Positions 38,458-52,700 of a DNA stretch of 64,000 bases are shown piece after piece. The notes below the pieces were generated by a model, which had not been told where the DNA came from, did no database searches, and saw nothing but the letters and a program-made list of their open reading frames with translations. Both the position numbers and the translations under genes were made by a program. Source of the stretch: Baylisascaris procyonis (taxonomy: Eukaryota > Nematoda > Chromadorea > Rhabditida > Ascarididae). The stretch lies in assembly GCA_037389465.1 (NCBI GenBank), contig JAZARR010000088.1:2170001-2234000 (forward strand), given 5' to 3'. Position 1 is the first letter of the stretch. Each line of letters begins with the position of its first letter.

Positions 38458-40520
38458 CCCTCTCACCGATCCGACTGCCGGAACTCAGCGAACAACAAGT
38501 TGCCAACCTTTAAAAAGGCGCATCTCTCGCTTACAACCCTTTCCAATGCAAATCCGCCAAAACTCATAAATTTGTAGTTTCTAAATAAAAACAGCGGGCA
38601 CTTTATTTGACAATAACGGCATAACGCTGCGATTTTTCTCATACAAAGAATTAAACGAAACCACCAAGAATAAGGCAAAAACATCCCTACGCAATCATTA
38701 CATCATCTAACTCGCGAAATTATACTGCTAAACGAGCAAATGGAGGAACGCATCGCAGAAAATTAGGAAAACTTTAAGGCTATATTTTCTAGCTTCGGTC
38801 TCAACTCGACAGCGTAACAGAAACTATGACCAAGCAAACGCCCCGACCATGACCTTCGGCTCGACCAGTAGCCCAACCCTCCCGCCGCTTTATCGATGCC
38901 ATCAGAAAAGAAACTACAACGGATAAATGCACCAAGAGGACGCGGACCTGTAATTTTATGTGGCCATCGCCAGCCGAAAAAACACCACTGCTCGGGCAAG
39001 TGACCTACTTACCCATAAAAATTTTAAGATATCCCCATTAACGAATACTCACAGATGAGCTGATACAACGTGTCTATTTTTCACATCCACTGAAAACAAA
39101 AAAAACATTCGAAAAAGCGATAGCCTACACAAATGCAAATGGCAACAGAAAAGCCTCAAAACTTGTACGTATAATCTGTAGATCCGATAGAACGGAAGAA
39201 AAAAATAAAACAAGAAGTTTTAAAAATCGACGGAAGTTTTTTTTTATTATGAACAGCATTTTAATGCAACATCACAAAAGAAATAAAAAGTGAGAACAAC
39301 ATACAGACCAGAAACGGATCACTCATAATCCAAATTAATTTCGCCGCAAAAGACAATGCGCTTAAAATCGATTAGAAACGAAATGGTCTACAATAGTACG
39401 CAAAAATAAAACGAGCAATATCAGCGCTTTTAATGCAGATCAGCAGCGTCACGGATAATTCGGCATTCATAAATGAACGTAAAGTGAACAGAAAGGGTGG
39501 AGGAATATGGAAGAGAAGGGAGGAAGGGGGGGGGGTGGGGGAGATATTAAGAAAAAAAAAAAAGAAAAATTGGTTAGCGACGGGCGATAAACGCCGCTAT
39601 ATCCTTTAAAACGATGGGTATGGGGCAAAGTGCGAACAGCAAAATTACATATGAGAAGATAGCATAGATACGATAATCCCACACATATCTCCTTGCGGTG
39701 AATTAACGAAACGATCACCTGAGTGTTTTAAAAGAGTTTAAAAGAGACTTTCATGTGAAACCATCCTCCCATACGATCGCTTGACGTATCAAACATCACG
39801 ATTAAAATAGATTTGAGGAAGAACACGAGAAAAAAAAGGAATAAACACTCTCGAGTGCAGTATGCGATGGATCATCTCAGCATTCATAAGCTTGACATAT
39901 AAAAAGAACACATCTCTCTCTCTCAAAAAAAAAGCATAAGTAATGAATGTTATAATTTTAAAAAAAATTTATGAAATAGAAGGCGTTGAATAGGACCAAA
40001 CTACACGGCCAGTAAGGACATAATGGCCGCAAAAAAAAAAGCGGTACACAAAACAACCGCGAAAAAAAAATATGTGAAAAAAAGAGAATTTCGAATTCCC
40101 GAAAGTGGTCGCATCCATAAAGTGACGCAAAGAAGAAACAACTCAACAATACTTGACACATGAAAATGTCTATCAGTGAAGAGGGAGATAAACTTGCAAC
40201 TTTCCTCTCAGCTAAAAAAAAAACGCATTTATTTATTCGTCTTTCACCCACCAACTTTATAGGCCAATAAACTTTCACAATAAACGTTGACGCAGCTAGT
40301 CCCGTAATGCGTATCACTCTCGTATTCGCCAGTTTAGTAAACATAAGCATTCCACTTAAACAGCAGTATAAATCAGGATCACATAGGAAACGCATACCCC
40401 TCCTCTACGAGATAATTTACGGGAAATACATCTCACAGAGGCTGCAGGCCCAAAGACCTCCATCTTGAAAGTGGGCACAATCGGAAAATCGAATTCTATG
40501 AGTGACAGCGTGCCTCAGGG
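38458..40520. other. Interval between rab-5 and the E2 gene
   Basis: It should hold the rab-5 3' UTR and the E2 promoter or 5' UTR. It contains a G-rich polypurine tract (about 39492-39545). A minus-strand frame at 38763-38999 is open but resembles nothing I know. No convincing gene. Confidence 0.5.
39492..39545. repeat. G-rich polypurine tract
   Basis: It contains a run of ten Gs followed by TGGGGGAG, preceded by GGAGGAA-type sequence. Quadruplex-forming potential on the plus strand. Confidence 0.75.
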
Positions 40521-43500
40521 CTATTTGCAGCACGATCCTGAGCCAGCTCCTTGCGCCGCATTCTCCTGACCAATATCGACACCCTCGCGACCACGTCCCG
40601 ATGGACCACCGCCGCTCCCATCACCTTTCGGTAATTTCTTTGCTGCAAGATCAGTACAATCGCTGAGGAAAAACATTTGCAAGGGTCCTTCTCTAATCGT
40701 CATAAGCATCTTATCACTACATGAAGGAATGTCAAATGTATGCACATCGAGTAAGCATTTTTGAAGCGTATGAGTGCTGACGAATTAAAACGTCATTAGA
40801 GATTATTTCTTGAATGGATCTTCCTATCAAAATATAAGCTCAACTGGGAAAATGGAGGTTTCTGAAGTTTCGCTTCTTTCATCTTACTTCTTTCTAATGT
40901 CAACCTGGGCAATCAAATCCGTCAACAAATCAAAAAAAAAAAGAAGATAAAAACGCATTGGTCCCGACATACACGCCGTCCCAAACTATTTTTTAGTCAG
41001 GAAACCCTCGGAATTCCGGGAATTGCTGCGAACAGCCTTAGTAATCCTAAACGCCGGAACAAACGCTATCTTAGCCAAGCACAAAAAAAAGTTGTAGAAA
41101 ACAAGGAATTAGCCGAAAAAAAAAAACTTTTGAAACGAACCAATAGCCAAAAAGATATCATTAACGTTCATCGCCGTTTTCGCCGAAGTTTCCATAAACA
41201 GAAGAGCGTTATCGTCAGCATATGCCTGTGCCTCCTACAAGAACATTTTATTCATTAAATATTCATCGAAGAATATTTTCACGATAAATTCACGGACGAC
41301 ACTCTAAGAGGCCTATATTTCATGACAGCCATTCACTCATAATCATTCTAGACAGCAACAAGTGGAAGAAACAACGGAAAAAAAACCCCGGCCCTGTAGC
41401 AGTAGCAATGTAGCCAAAACCACATGGAGCATCAATTTTATCAGACTCTGAACGGCCGAGGAATCAACTTCGGTGACATCCATCAAACCATTCCATGACA
41501 TCCGCTACTAATGGTCACGAAATCTATGGCAATCAAAAGTATTGTACGAAATTCTATTGACTATGCTTTATTTACCAAGTAATGTTAAACGCAACGCACC
41601 ACAACACGCAAACGGACAGCACAACAAAAATAATAATACCTTTGCGATCTAGAGCGAAAAAAAAGGAAAAAAATGTAACAGAATGGCAACTCCTATAATT
41701 ATGCTAAATCATAGCGCATTAATTTGATTCTAGGTAAATTGAACAAAATGAGTCGATTAAGGAAATCTTATAAATCCGCTCAACCTTCTACCTCTTCTTT
41801 TTCTTAATTGTTGAAAGTTAAGAATCTTTTCAATTATATACATCAAACGATTCTTTCTTCGTCATCTCTCATCGACAAAAAGCGCAAAACGATACGAGTT
41901 ACATATAAAGAGCACATCAACTAGCTAAAGCTTTGAGAATTATAAATAGGAGATTACGATTATAATGAAAGATGTGATACTCATAGAACACAGTGTAAGA
42001 TGTTCACTTTTTAAACGAAAAAAAAAAGCATATTCGGAAGATAATATCAATGTGGATTTGAGAACAGTGCGAAAGCCAATAGCCAGGGAATGAGAGAAGA
42101 GAGGAGGGAGAAGGGGGGAAGTGAAGGGTGAGGGGGGGGGGGAGAGAGGGAGCAGCGAGGAAGAATGACGGCTTCGTGGACAAATTATTGCCAACCGTTG
42201 AGTGCATAAAAATGAGTGCACTTTCGAGTTATCATAACGTTTTCTTGATCCTTTTTTCTTCGCTTCGATTTGTCTTTTGCTCATTCATTTTCATGTGCTA
42301 TGTCTTTATTTACGACCGTTGTAACAATACGGAAGCCACTGGTTTTCAACGGAGCAAATTTTTTTCCCTGTAAACTTTTGATGCTTTGTTTATGGGTGGT
42401 CCTGCCAATCGAACCACGAATAGAGGGCACTCGAAATTCATAATTCATTGGCACAGCGCTAAACTGCATTCGACCCGAGGAGGAAACAAAGGAATTCACC
42501 ATGTATTGGTGTCTTCTTCCGCGACAAAAAATGAAAGCAAAAAAAAAAAAAACGTTATATTCCGCAACCGTGGTGTGATCGGCTCTTCCTATTAATGATC
42601 TGATTGTCAAATTCAAGCAGCAATGCATGGACTATAAAAAAAAAAGATGAAAGGAGAACGAAAGGAAATCTAAGTGAGGGTTACGTCTCACACAAGCAAA
42701 GTGTCGCACTGAAAGTCCATGCGTAGACGCGGTGTGGAATTTTTTTTTTTTTAATTTTATAAATTTATGATGCTATAAAAACCGAACAATTATGTGCAAA
42801 AATATTGCTTCAAATAATATTCCCTATAAGAAGAGTGCAACTTAACCTCGTATTCCACGACTCGTTTATTCGCCAAGTCCGCTTTATTGCCAGATAATGC
42901 AATCACTATATTTGGGCTCGCTTGTCGTTGTAATTCTTTTACCCAATTTTTAGCCTTTGCAAATGATTCCTGCAAGTTTCAGCATTCATTAAAAGCCAGC
43001 ACAGTAAGTACAGAAATCAACAAACACCAATAAAATTAAACGTTCTGATTATTGAATGGAAGATGACAAATGGAACGAGGTGATATGAACGCGTAAGCCG
43101 AACGAAGAACCTCAAGATCCTCCTCCGAAAAGTTCCCAAGAAAGAACTGAAGTCCGCTGGCAAAGTAAAGGCAAACAAACTGCAAGCCTTAAGATACAAC
43201 AAAAAAAAAAACAAAACAAAGAATGATTACTCAAACAATTTCCATCTTCAGAACATTCAAGCCAGTTTTTCATTTCTTCTTTACCATTCATTAGTCAGCA
43301 AGGCGACTGCAGATCGAGTCAAGGAAAGGGACCACTCCTCCTTACCTTTTCGAAAGGACAAAAACCAATGATCTAATACAAATTAATGAATCCGAGGCAT
43401 AAATTACATGGAATGTCTGATGTAAAAAGAAATTACATACCCTAGCAATGCTGAACATCAAATATCACATACACTGGCATGCTGAGAGAATACAAAGATT

Positions 43501-46500
43501 GTCGATCGGCGATCTCTTCTCCCTCTTAGTCTGTTCGAGAAGTGAAAATTTTGCAAAATTGTGAACTGCTTCGAAACATTTTCCTTTACATATTTTCCCC
43601 CAAAATCCTCTATTTTCTTTCAAAGAAATTCCCTCATCAGCGATCAAGAACGAGAACATTAATACTTGCATATTAAAAGACCCAACGTATATTACACTTG
43701 AACTTTGATCTGAAATTCGATGCATCACTGCACACGTCTGTATCCATACTCTAAAATCCTGGGATCATCTAAATCCGCACACTCGAACATCTATATTGCC
43801 TCACCCCGCATCTAAGTGCTTCTCAGAGCGGCACAGTGCGCACCACCCTACTTCCTCTATATCCAATAATGCAGGAAATCGTCCAATATTTCCGTTCTTT
43901 TTCGAAACGAAAGAACATTGCATCATCCCGTTTTTTTGAACGAGAAGGCGCTATGTTTTACCTTTTTTTCTGCATTTACAAAGGGGTGAGCATTTTTTTT
44001 CCCCACTTCTTCGCTCATTTATTCACTTTTTGATGTTCTCCCTCCTACAGTGTTTTTTTGGCGACTTCCGCTTTTTTTCGAAATCGCGCTGTGCTCATCG
44101 CAGTTCATAACCTCTGCTCAGAATAAAATACGCCATCGTTTAAAAGGAATCGGCGAAATTTCTTTCGACAAACCATAAAAATGTATATCGGAAAGCAATC
44201 AGAAATACACAATGCATGAAAAAAAAAAAAACCTGGCTCGTTATATCATAGACGACTATTGCCGCTTGCGCACCTCGATAATACATAGGTGCTAAAGAGT
44301 GATATCTGAAAACAATAGCAAAATGAACGTAAAATTAAACAAATAAATTGAGAAATTCACTTTCTTCATAAATTGATGCTCATCCCACGCATTTGCTTTC
44401 GTTGTGAAATGCGCAAGTTGCTCTTACTTCCGATACCAAAACTGCTTTCTTGAAAGCCAAACCAAATGAAAAAAAAAAAAAAAACTCACTCTGTTTATCT
44501 GGATAAGAGTTTAAAGCCAAAATAACCGATTTACAAAAAACATGACATCTGGATCAAAGCACTTCAACAAGACTAATAAAAAAAAAAATTTTTTTTTTTG
44601 CGATTCTGATGTAGCATTCACAACTTGTTCGATATAGAAGTTGCGGCTGAAGTCGAAAAAGTGTTTGTGCCATACATGTTGGCATGAATAGCTCAATTTA
44701 GCTACTAAATGGATTTTTATAAACTGCTTACTATTGAACGGGGTCCACTCTACGGTTGATGCAAGAAGTGACTATGGTAATTTCGCATTGTTTTCAAATA
44801 AATAAACTTTGGTGATGCGGAATAGACATGATGTTCTTACTGTATAAAGCTATGGAGATAATAAATCTCTGTTCTATAAACAGAGATTACTATTACAATT
44901 AAATGTGGAGAATCCTAAATACTTGTGTAGCTTGTTTTTTTATCATGAAAATATTAAAAACTGAAAGCAACAATAAATCCGAAACCGCTGGCAAATGCCG
45001 AGTTCTGGAACGTGATAGCTCGATATAATAAATCACAACTTCACCCGTACTTTATCGCTGTGAATGAGAGCACAGTTTACGAATTTGTCGGCGTAATATC
45101 ATCCTCGAAGAGATTTTTTTCTGACGGTAAACTACCCTATACAATTTGCTAGTTTCGACTCCATAAAGCATATTACTGTGTACACAATGAAGTTTAGCTT
45201 TCTGGATCCAATGTAAAATATATGGAGTGTAGTGATGCAGGAAAACAACTTAAGACAAACCAACTGCTGTGATCGTTTAAAACCTATTTCATAGCTCGAT
45301 ATAAAGGGAAAAGAAGTTTTATACATTTCAAAATTTCTTAAGTTTAATAAATCCTTCAGAGGTCTCCTCAACACTTAAGCCAGTGCATTCTTAAAGAACA
45401 GTTGTGCTACTTAGCCAACTCGTATTTTCCACATTCATCCATTCACTCATTTTCACTCGTATCGCATTGTCGAATTGATTTACCTTTCCTGTCCAGCCGT
45501 ATCCCATATTTCGAATTTTACCGTCGTTTCATCTAAGCAGACAGTTTGGGTGAGAAACGCAGCACCGATAGTTGACTCCTGATATTCGTGGAATTGCCCC
45601 TTTACGAATCTAAGCACCAGAGACGACTTACCTGCAAGCAGTTAGAGCTTCATTAAAAAACATGAGCATATCTAGCCACAAACAGATCCTTCCACCGAAC
45701 TCCTACTTATGAAGAATGGTGATAGGTAAGTAGGAATGAGGTGGACAGTGGTAACAGGTAAGAGCAACAAGGATGCAGAGGCTTTCTTCTACCTTCTTAG
45801 CACTAATCCCCCCCCTCCCCCTAACTGACAACGGCGGCAGCGACAGATCTTGCTCTCCCCTACATCCCCCCCCTCCCACCCCTCCTTTATAGTTTTCCTT
45901 CGCTGGCAGTACGAAAACTTTGGTTCTGTACACCGAACTTTTCATGCATTTTAGTTTGTGCATTGAAATGAATTGTATAAAAAGTGAACTGAGTCTGCAA
46001 AACAATGAAACAACAGCGAAAAATGCATGCGAATACGAAATACTGTCTCCAGTGCTGACTCGCTTGCTTGCAACAATTTTTTCATCATGCTTTTAGATGA
46101 TAAGGAGGCAGGAAAACAATGCAAAGGTGAGCAGCTTGGGCAATAAAACATGACTGAACGGATGACGTTGTGCACGTGAAGCAGCAAGGGAACAATAGCC
46201 AAAGTGAACATTACTTTCATGCGTCTTCCATTCGAAAAAGCAGCACCGTAAATCCGGCATTAAGATGCATTTCTTACACCGTAAGCTCAAATTTACTTAA
46301 GATGATTCCACTCGGGCAATGTTCTAGTATCGGAAAGGTTTCAGATTTACGACCATCTGCGACTACCGTATACGACATATTTTTTTAGATACCACCAAAT
46401 CGAAGACATAAAAAAAATTTCTCTCATCTCAAGAGAGTGAAATTTTATAATTAAGAAAAGCAAGAGAAAACGCAAGTGAAATGCTCACAACCGTTACTGA

Positions 46501-46755
46501 ACAATCAGCAGAAAACAAAAAGGAAACGGAAAACAATTAAAAGCGAAGTACTGCGTGCATGTCATTCGTTGATCGCTTATAGCTACGTAAGCCAAGTTTT
46601 CATGAAAAAATGATTCAATAATAAACAAATTGAGGAGAAATGAATAAACAAACGAACGTACCAACGGCACTTTCACCGAGTAGAACAAGCTTGAACTGGC
46701 ACGTCTTACTTGGTGCGCCTCCATTACCAGCTCGTGCTGTACTCCGCGCCGCCAT
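40521..46755 (-). CDS. rab-5: Rab5 small GTPase
   Basis: Exons in transcript order: 46755-46662, 45631-45484, 44305-44233, 42969-42847, 41234-41141, 40642-40521. The sum is 654 nt, 217 residues plus stop. All GTPase motifs are intact: P-loop GESAVGKSS (27-35), switch I around QESTIGAAF (49-57), WDTAGQER with catalytic Gln79, NKAD (133-136) and ETSAK (161-165). Rab5-typical blocks are [20 protein letters not shown] and [18 protein letters not shown], followed by AKKLPK. The tail is Gly-rich and ends SCCK; Cys215-Cys216 are the predicted geranylgeranylation site. Rab5 controls early-endosome fusion and endocytic sorting. Position 56 is Ala-Ala-Phe within switch I, as in Rab5. The length is slightly above the usual 208-216. 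The ATG follows an acceptor by 11 nt. Confidence 0.97.
42095..42161. repeat. Polypurine tract in a rab-5 intron
   Basis: About 65 bases of almost pure G/A on the plus strand, with a run of ten Gs. The rab-5 pre-mRNA, from the minus strand, would carry the C/U-rich version. Confidence 0.8.
45809..45888. repeat. C-rich tracts in the first rab-5 intron
   Basis: Two blocks of C homopolymer and CCCTCCC separated by about 45 bp on the plus strand. The rab-5 transcript strand is therefore G-rich here. Confidence 0.75.
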
Positions 46756-46765
46756 TAAAACAATC

Positions 46766-46769
46766 ACTG
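46766..46769 (-). promoter_or_regulatory. Splice acceptor 11 nt before the rab-5 ATG
   Basis: On the minus strand TTGTATTTTCAG is followed by an 11-nt leader and the ATG. Nematode genes often receive a spliced leader at such a site; a cis-spliced 5' UTR intron would look the same. Confidence 0.6.
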
Positions 46770-48255
46770 AAAATACAACACTATTAATTCATCTCAAATA
46801 TTGTTATCGAAATACACCGCATAAAATCGAGCATTTTTCTTCTTCATTTCATCGAATATCGTATTGAAATGAATGAAATTTCCTCTTTTCCACATAAATT
46901 CAGGGCTTTATTCGACGTTAGAGGGCACATAAATTCAACACGATACAACAAGATGCACTGCCACATAAGCGCAACTCCTTGCTATTACAGCACACGCCAT
47001 TCAGTTGTGATTCCTAAATCAAACAAATAATGGTTCGAAAGTTACGCTGAATATTTCGCACGATTACATGTGAGTTGCAATGTTTTGGATGAACTTTTTT
47101 AGAAATAAGCCACACAGATGTTCTATCATTTTCCTCGATGCTATTGTGGTGCTTTGTCTCATTTTCTTGTCTAATTGCCTATTTGCGTAAAAACCTATTG
47201 GAACGCATCTACTTTCATATAGATGACTTCACCTAAAGGGTTATTAAGGGTTTTCCATTCACCCAAAAGGGTTATTTTTAATGCGTGGAAGGTGAAAAAA
47301 AGGGCGAGAAAAAGCCGATTTTTTGTTAGTATGCTCAAACCAAAAAAAACGTTTTTTTGCATAACGTTTTTATTAATCGATACTAGCATTGCCATCTGAC
47401 TGCCTCTGAAGCATGAATCATTGAACGACGCATTATGCGCAACAAGGATTCCGAGCAGAACGAATTCCTACTGAGAAAAAAAGAACTACCGTTAGCAGTT
47501 AGTGGATTGTGAAGTAATTGTGGGTCAAGTCTAAAAAGATTGAGGCTAGAAGAGGATACAATTTACCGTTTTATTAGCCCAAAAGTATAACAAAGAATCT
47601 GAGTAGGAAAGTCTGCAACAACCGTAAAATTGAAAACAACCAATATTATACCGTCATTCATTGTGCAATACTGGAAATCACAACGCATTTTAAAAGGATA
47701 TTTCCTGTAAACGCCCCTTCCACAAAATAAACCAGTCCGGATGATCCGCTCTAATCATTAGCTCAACAATAGAAAATATACACTTTATAAGTAATAGTAT
47801 CGCATGGCTGCCATCTTTTAAAATGAAATTTCCCTTTGAATAGAATAATACTATCTGCAGTGCTCTAATTTTCAACGATATATTCGAATGTAATTCAAAA
47901 CAGCACTCATTTATTGCCATCAAATTGCAAACAACCACTTCTAACTGGGAACTTCATCCAATGTATTGAAATTGTAACAATCATTGCCTACCTGAATGAA
48001 ATAATTAAAAACACAACCAGACGCAATAAATGATCCTATCAGCAACACAAATCTTCCCCATATATAATTCCACATACAATACTATAAATTGCGGATAAGT
48101 TCGGCAAATTGAGATAATCAGCACACAAAGAATCTTTTTTTGTTTCGAGTTGAAAAAGTTATAGCTACTACCGACTCGAAGTAATCAACCGATCGAATCA
48201 ACCAGTGGTACATCTCTTTGAAAATACCTGGAAGGTTTTTCTTACTATTGCTCCT

Positions 48256-48300
48256 GGGAGGCGGGGAGGGGGAGGAAGAAGGAGGAGAGGGAGATAAGCA
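48256..48300. repeat. Polypurine tract
   Basis: GAGG and GGGGAGGGGG-type sequence, almost without pyrimidines on the plus strand. Confidence 0.75.
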
Positions 48301-51300
48301 GTGGGAAAGCATGCGAACAACATTACAGATACGACATTCTATATTTCAACCTTATCAAATAATTGCAGCTGCTGTTAAAACTAAACACTCACAACCTTCA
48401 CATTTACACAAATTTCTGTGAGTTAGGTTGCCGGTCACTGAAATCGTCAAAAGTCTGACGTTATCTGAGTATTCTGTTGATGACAGCTGTCTACCTACAA
48501 AACTGCAATGGTGCTAATAAACTAGGAGTGCAGCCGCTAAAGAGTTATCGTTGATAGTGGTACAAAGTCATGAGCCCATAGCACTGCTCCAGTCATCGTT
48601 GTGCTATGCAAGACCTTGCCAATCGAACATATAACCTTAACATTTGAGGCTGAAGAATTAGCCAACTTGTGTTACACTCGGGAAATTAAACTGAAGGGCG
48701 ATGATACATAGAGTCGGTAGCATCTACAATCCGATAATAAGTTCTGCGTCTGGGTTCAACTCGATCCCAACCTAGGCAACTGGTCTTAGGCTAACGTCGT
48801 CAGGTCACGATCAGCATTTGATTTAAGCCAAACGATGCACAGATCAATTTAATAAATGTGAAGCGCATAAACGTACACCTGCAACAATGCACCATTAGAT
48901 ACCCGCGATTGCTTAGCTGTTCCGATAGACAGGTGTAATTCACTGCTTACAATAGGTGCTGCAAACAGTGGTTAGGACCCATCAGAATCATATACACAAG
49001 TGCAAAATAGTTAGAATCATCTATGCAGTCAGAAACAACACACGCCTGTGTATTCCAGTAAATGAATAGCAGCAGACTGCAAAAGAAATTCAATAAGCTC
49101 ATATCATCGATCCAGATGCTCTCTGAAGATCTAAGAAATCATTCAGCAACAACAATGAATGTGTTAGCATTTCATTCTGTTCGCAGATCATTAATGAATC
49201 TCTTAATCAGACGCTCATCTATTAAGCAATGAACTTGCAACTATGCTAGTGATAAGTCACAAGACAACTAAACGAAAAAAATCAGACGACTGAAAGACAA
49301 AAGCTGGAGCAGCGCCAATGCAAACCTGTCCACAAATGCGAAAGAGAAAAACAAAGTGTCGAAAGGAGTAAGGAGTCGCTTAAATAATCCATATTGTCAG
49401 GCTACAAATATACATTCACCGATCGCTTCAAACAAATTCAGTAGCACTCTAATATTTCAGTTGCGGCTCACGTAAGCATCAGCTAAGAATCTGAGTTCAA
49501 AGAAAGACGTGACGATGGACGCGACATCATGAAAAATCGACGACAGTCGCATATGCTTTGAACGAATCAGGACAACAACAATTACGCGCACAACAACAAT
49601 CAGGCAATCATCACTTAACCAGGCATCTATATGCAGGTCCACTCGTGGTCACGACAAATCCCCATACACCGGTCGCATTATGGTTTCTAAGTTTCACTAG
49701 ACTCGTTCAACTTCGGCTATGTAGTATTCTTTTGTTTCCGCTAAACCTCATCATCCTGTTTTGCATGTGTTGTTGTTGAAGCAATGGTATTCGCAACGTG
49801 TTCCGCATTTGATGCGCATAGAGGATTCATTAATAAAACACAATTGCAATGCAAAACAGGATAATGATGCATAGCGGAAATAAAACAAAATAATGCTACA
49901 TCGTCGTCGAAATTAAACCTTGTAAAGATCGAAACTGTTGGTTGATGTTATTGTAACATTCGCATGCGATCCATTTGAATGTCGAGAAATTAACAAAAAA
50001 AAGAAGAAAAGTACGACTGCAGTAAATAGGATTGTAAGATAGGAATCATCACTAAACGACAAGGACGTGAGTACTTCCGCATAATTAGAGAAATGCATCC
50101 TCTAGCGAATTTCACAGCATTGCCACACAAGTTTTATAGCCTCTTCGAAAGCAATAACAAGCACTCTGGCTGTAACTAGCGGAAGTGATAAACTATAAAG
50201 ACCTTAATGAGGGAGCTTATAGTAAATTTTATATCAGCTAAACTTCAACCCTAAAGATCGTGCAGTTCGCAAGTAGGAACAATCCAACAAGGGGATAGGA
50301 AACACATGTGTATACACAGACGATGTTGCCGCCATAATGCGCTTCTATAAAAACTTGCAAAAGCTTTTAGAAAAAATAGATGAAAAATTGAATGAAAAAA
50401 AAAGTTTCATCGTTGGAAATGAAACCTGTTGAGCAGCAATGAGCGGATCTTTGAAAAAATCACTGCACGCTTTTATTTTACAACCTAATGAGATTTGCAT
50501 GAAGAGTGTTCTCCCACCTCTGTAGCCTGTTCATATAAGCACAGGCTGAAAAGGTGGGAAATATAGGCCTAGCAGCTTTTGGGGGGAAATTCACTTCAAC
50601 TATGCGCCTCCACTTAAGTTTTAGTCGGATTAATGATTCAACAGAATCGACAACAACTATAATGAGCATGGATTTCCCGAAAGTGTTGCAGCATTTAGCA
50701 TAATCCATTTTCATTTACAAATCTATTTAGCGTCACAAATTTGACAACATTCTGGTATATAATTGAAATATCTTAAACATAGGTGTCCTAGCTAGGTGAT
50801 CCTTAGATACTGCATACAGCTGATCGTAATACTCTCAAAAAAGACGGCAACAGCAACGAATATGCGAATTGATGGAAGAAAATGAATTGATGAAAGTTTT
50901 ATACAGAAAATTTTGAAACCTTCGAAATGCTCGATTTAAAGACGGAAACCGACATTTCAATGGAAGAAAAATAGTGAAACTTCTAAGCAAAGCGGAAAAA
51001 AACAATGAAATCATTCGACAACAAGCACAACATCGAGCATTCACATACCATATTGCAACGACACATCGCGCACAACAACAATTACCAGTTGTCACACTTC
51101 CCCACAGTAATTTGTGGGTCGTGTACATCATTCGCAAATTTAACTGATTTATCTCTTGCAGCGCTATTTCGATTGAAATATTTTTATAAATAATCAATTT
51201 TTTTAATTGAAAGATTGAAGAGGATCAGCCGCAAATTTCTTGAAGAAAGTAACTAGCAGGTGAACGTTAGAGAAGTACATTGAAATAAAATGCATAACAT

Positions 51301-52638
51301 ATTTTTTGCACATTATTTTTCCCCACCTAAAGTTGTAAATTTCAAGGAATACTTTCCTTGGAATTTCTTCTTATTAGCAGAACAACGGAACAAAAATAGC
51401 GTTTACTCAATTCTAGTGACGATCCTGTGAAAAATTTTATCATTTCCGTTTCCTCATTTGACCGCATAGAACCATCAAAAGCCTTCATACATCCGTGAGT
51501 ATCTAGCGCAGTGTGATGTAACTATGACAAGAAAGGAAAGAATCACATTTCGACATGCTGTGTAAAAAAATCGCTTCCTATCGTTTTGTGTAAAAGATCT
51601 TATGAGGATATTTCTGCCTCTTGCAGCAGATCTACTCGAAACTTTCTCGCATTATGTTGATAATCCAGCTCCGATCCCAGTTATGATTTAAAAAATCTCT
51701 TACAACGATGTCAAATATCGATCTACTTTGAGAATTATCCGATAATTGCATGTAAATTAAGTGTACTTTTATGTACGATTTTTTGTGAGCTTACTTTGCA
51801 AAGTTTTTCTCAAAAAAGAAATCTTTTTTTTTGAAAATATGAATACTACCTCTGGCTGGAAATTTTCACCTTTTAGAGCGGAAATGCAGAAATTGTACAT
51901 GTGCTATGGAAAGTTGACATTATTTGGTAAAATAAAAGAGTTAAATTTACGAAAAGAATAGATTGACAGAAATTTTTCAAAGGTTTCTCTTCGTTGCAAA
52001 GATCGGGCAATGCAGTAAGGTTACTTGCATGCGTATGAATAACTCTAATACTATAGCTATGCAGCAAATTCTATGATTACGGTAATTCAACCGTAGCACT
52101 TACCATAACCTTATCTTTCTTGTGATTGCAACTGAAAGGAAATCGAACACTGTTGAGCAACACTACCAGCATTCACGAATAACGAAGAATAATCAATATT
52201 AATATCAAAAGAATGTGGCAATCGCTTCCTGCATTCATCGTGTTGTTGAATTCACCAGCATAATGAGGCTTATGAATTACAAAACATTGTGTTGACGATC
52301 TTGTTTATCAACGCTGATTTATGAATCTTTTCTTTGAATTAAACGAATATTATACCAGAACATCAACAGAAGAACATATGAGTACTAAAGGATGTTTGGA
52401 ATACATTTCGTTATTTGCATTATCCCATATGAATAGAATTTCATAAGGTATATGATTGGTTATTGTTGCATTCTTGATCTCGTGATGAGGGAAACTCTCA
52501 TCTCCGAATGCATTCCTCTCTTCTTAAACTATTTCTCCATCGATAAACATATATACATATGCATATATTTATTTATATCAGTGAATATTTACTGATATAC
52601 GGATACATAATATATAAATAGATAAACACAGTGCACAT

Positions 52639-52641
<3 letters not shown>

Positions 52642-52694
<53 letters not shown>
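52642..52694. repeat. (TA)n microsatellite
   Basis: About 52 bp of TA repeats. Open frames crossing it on both strands are repeat artefacts. Confidence 0.95.
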
Positions 52695-52700
<6 letters not shown>

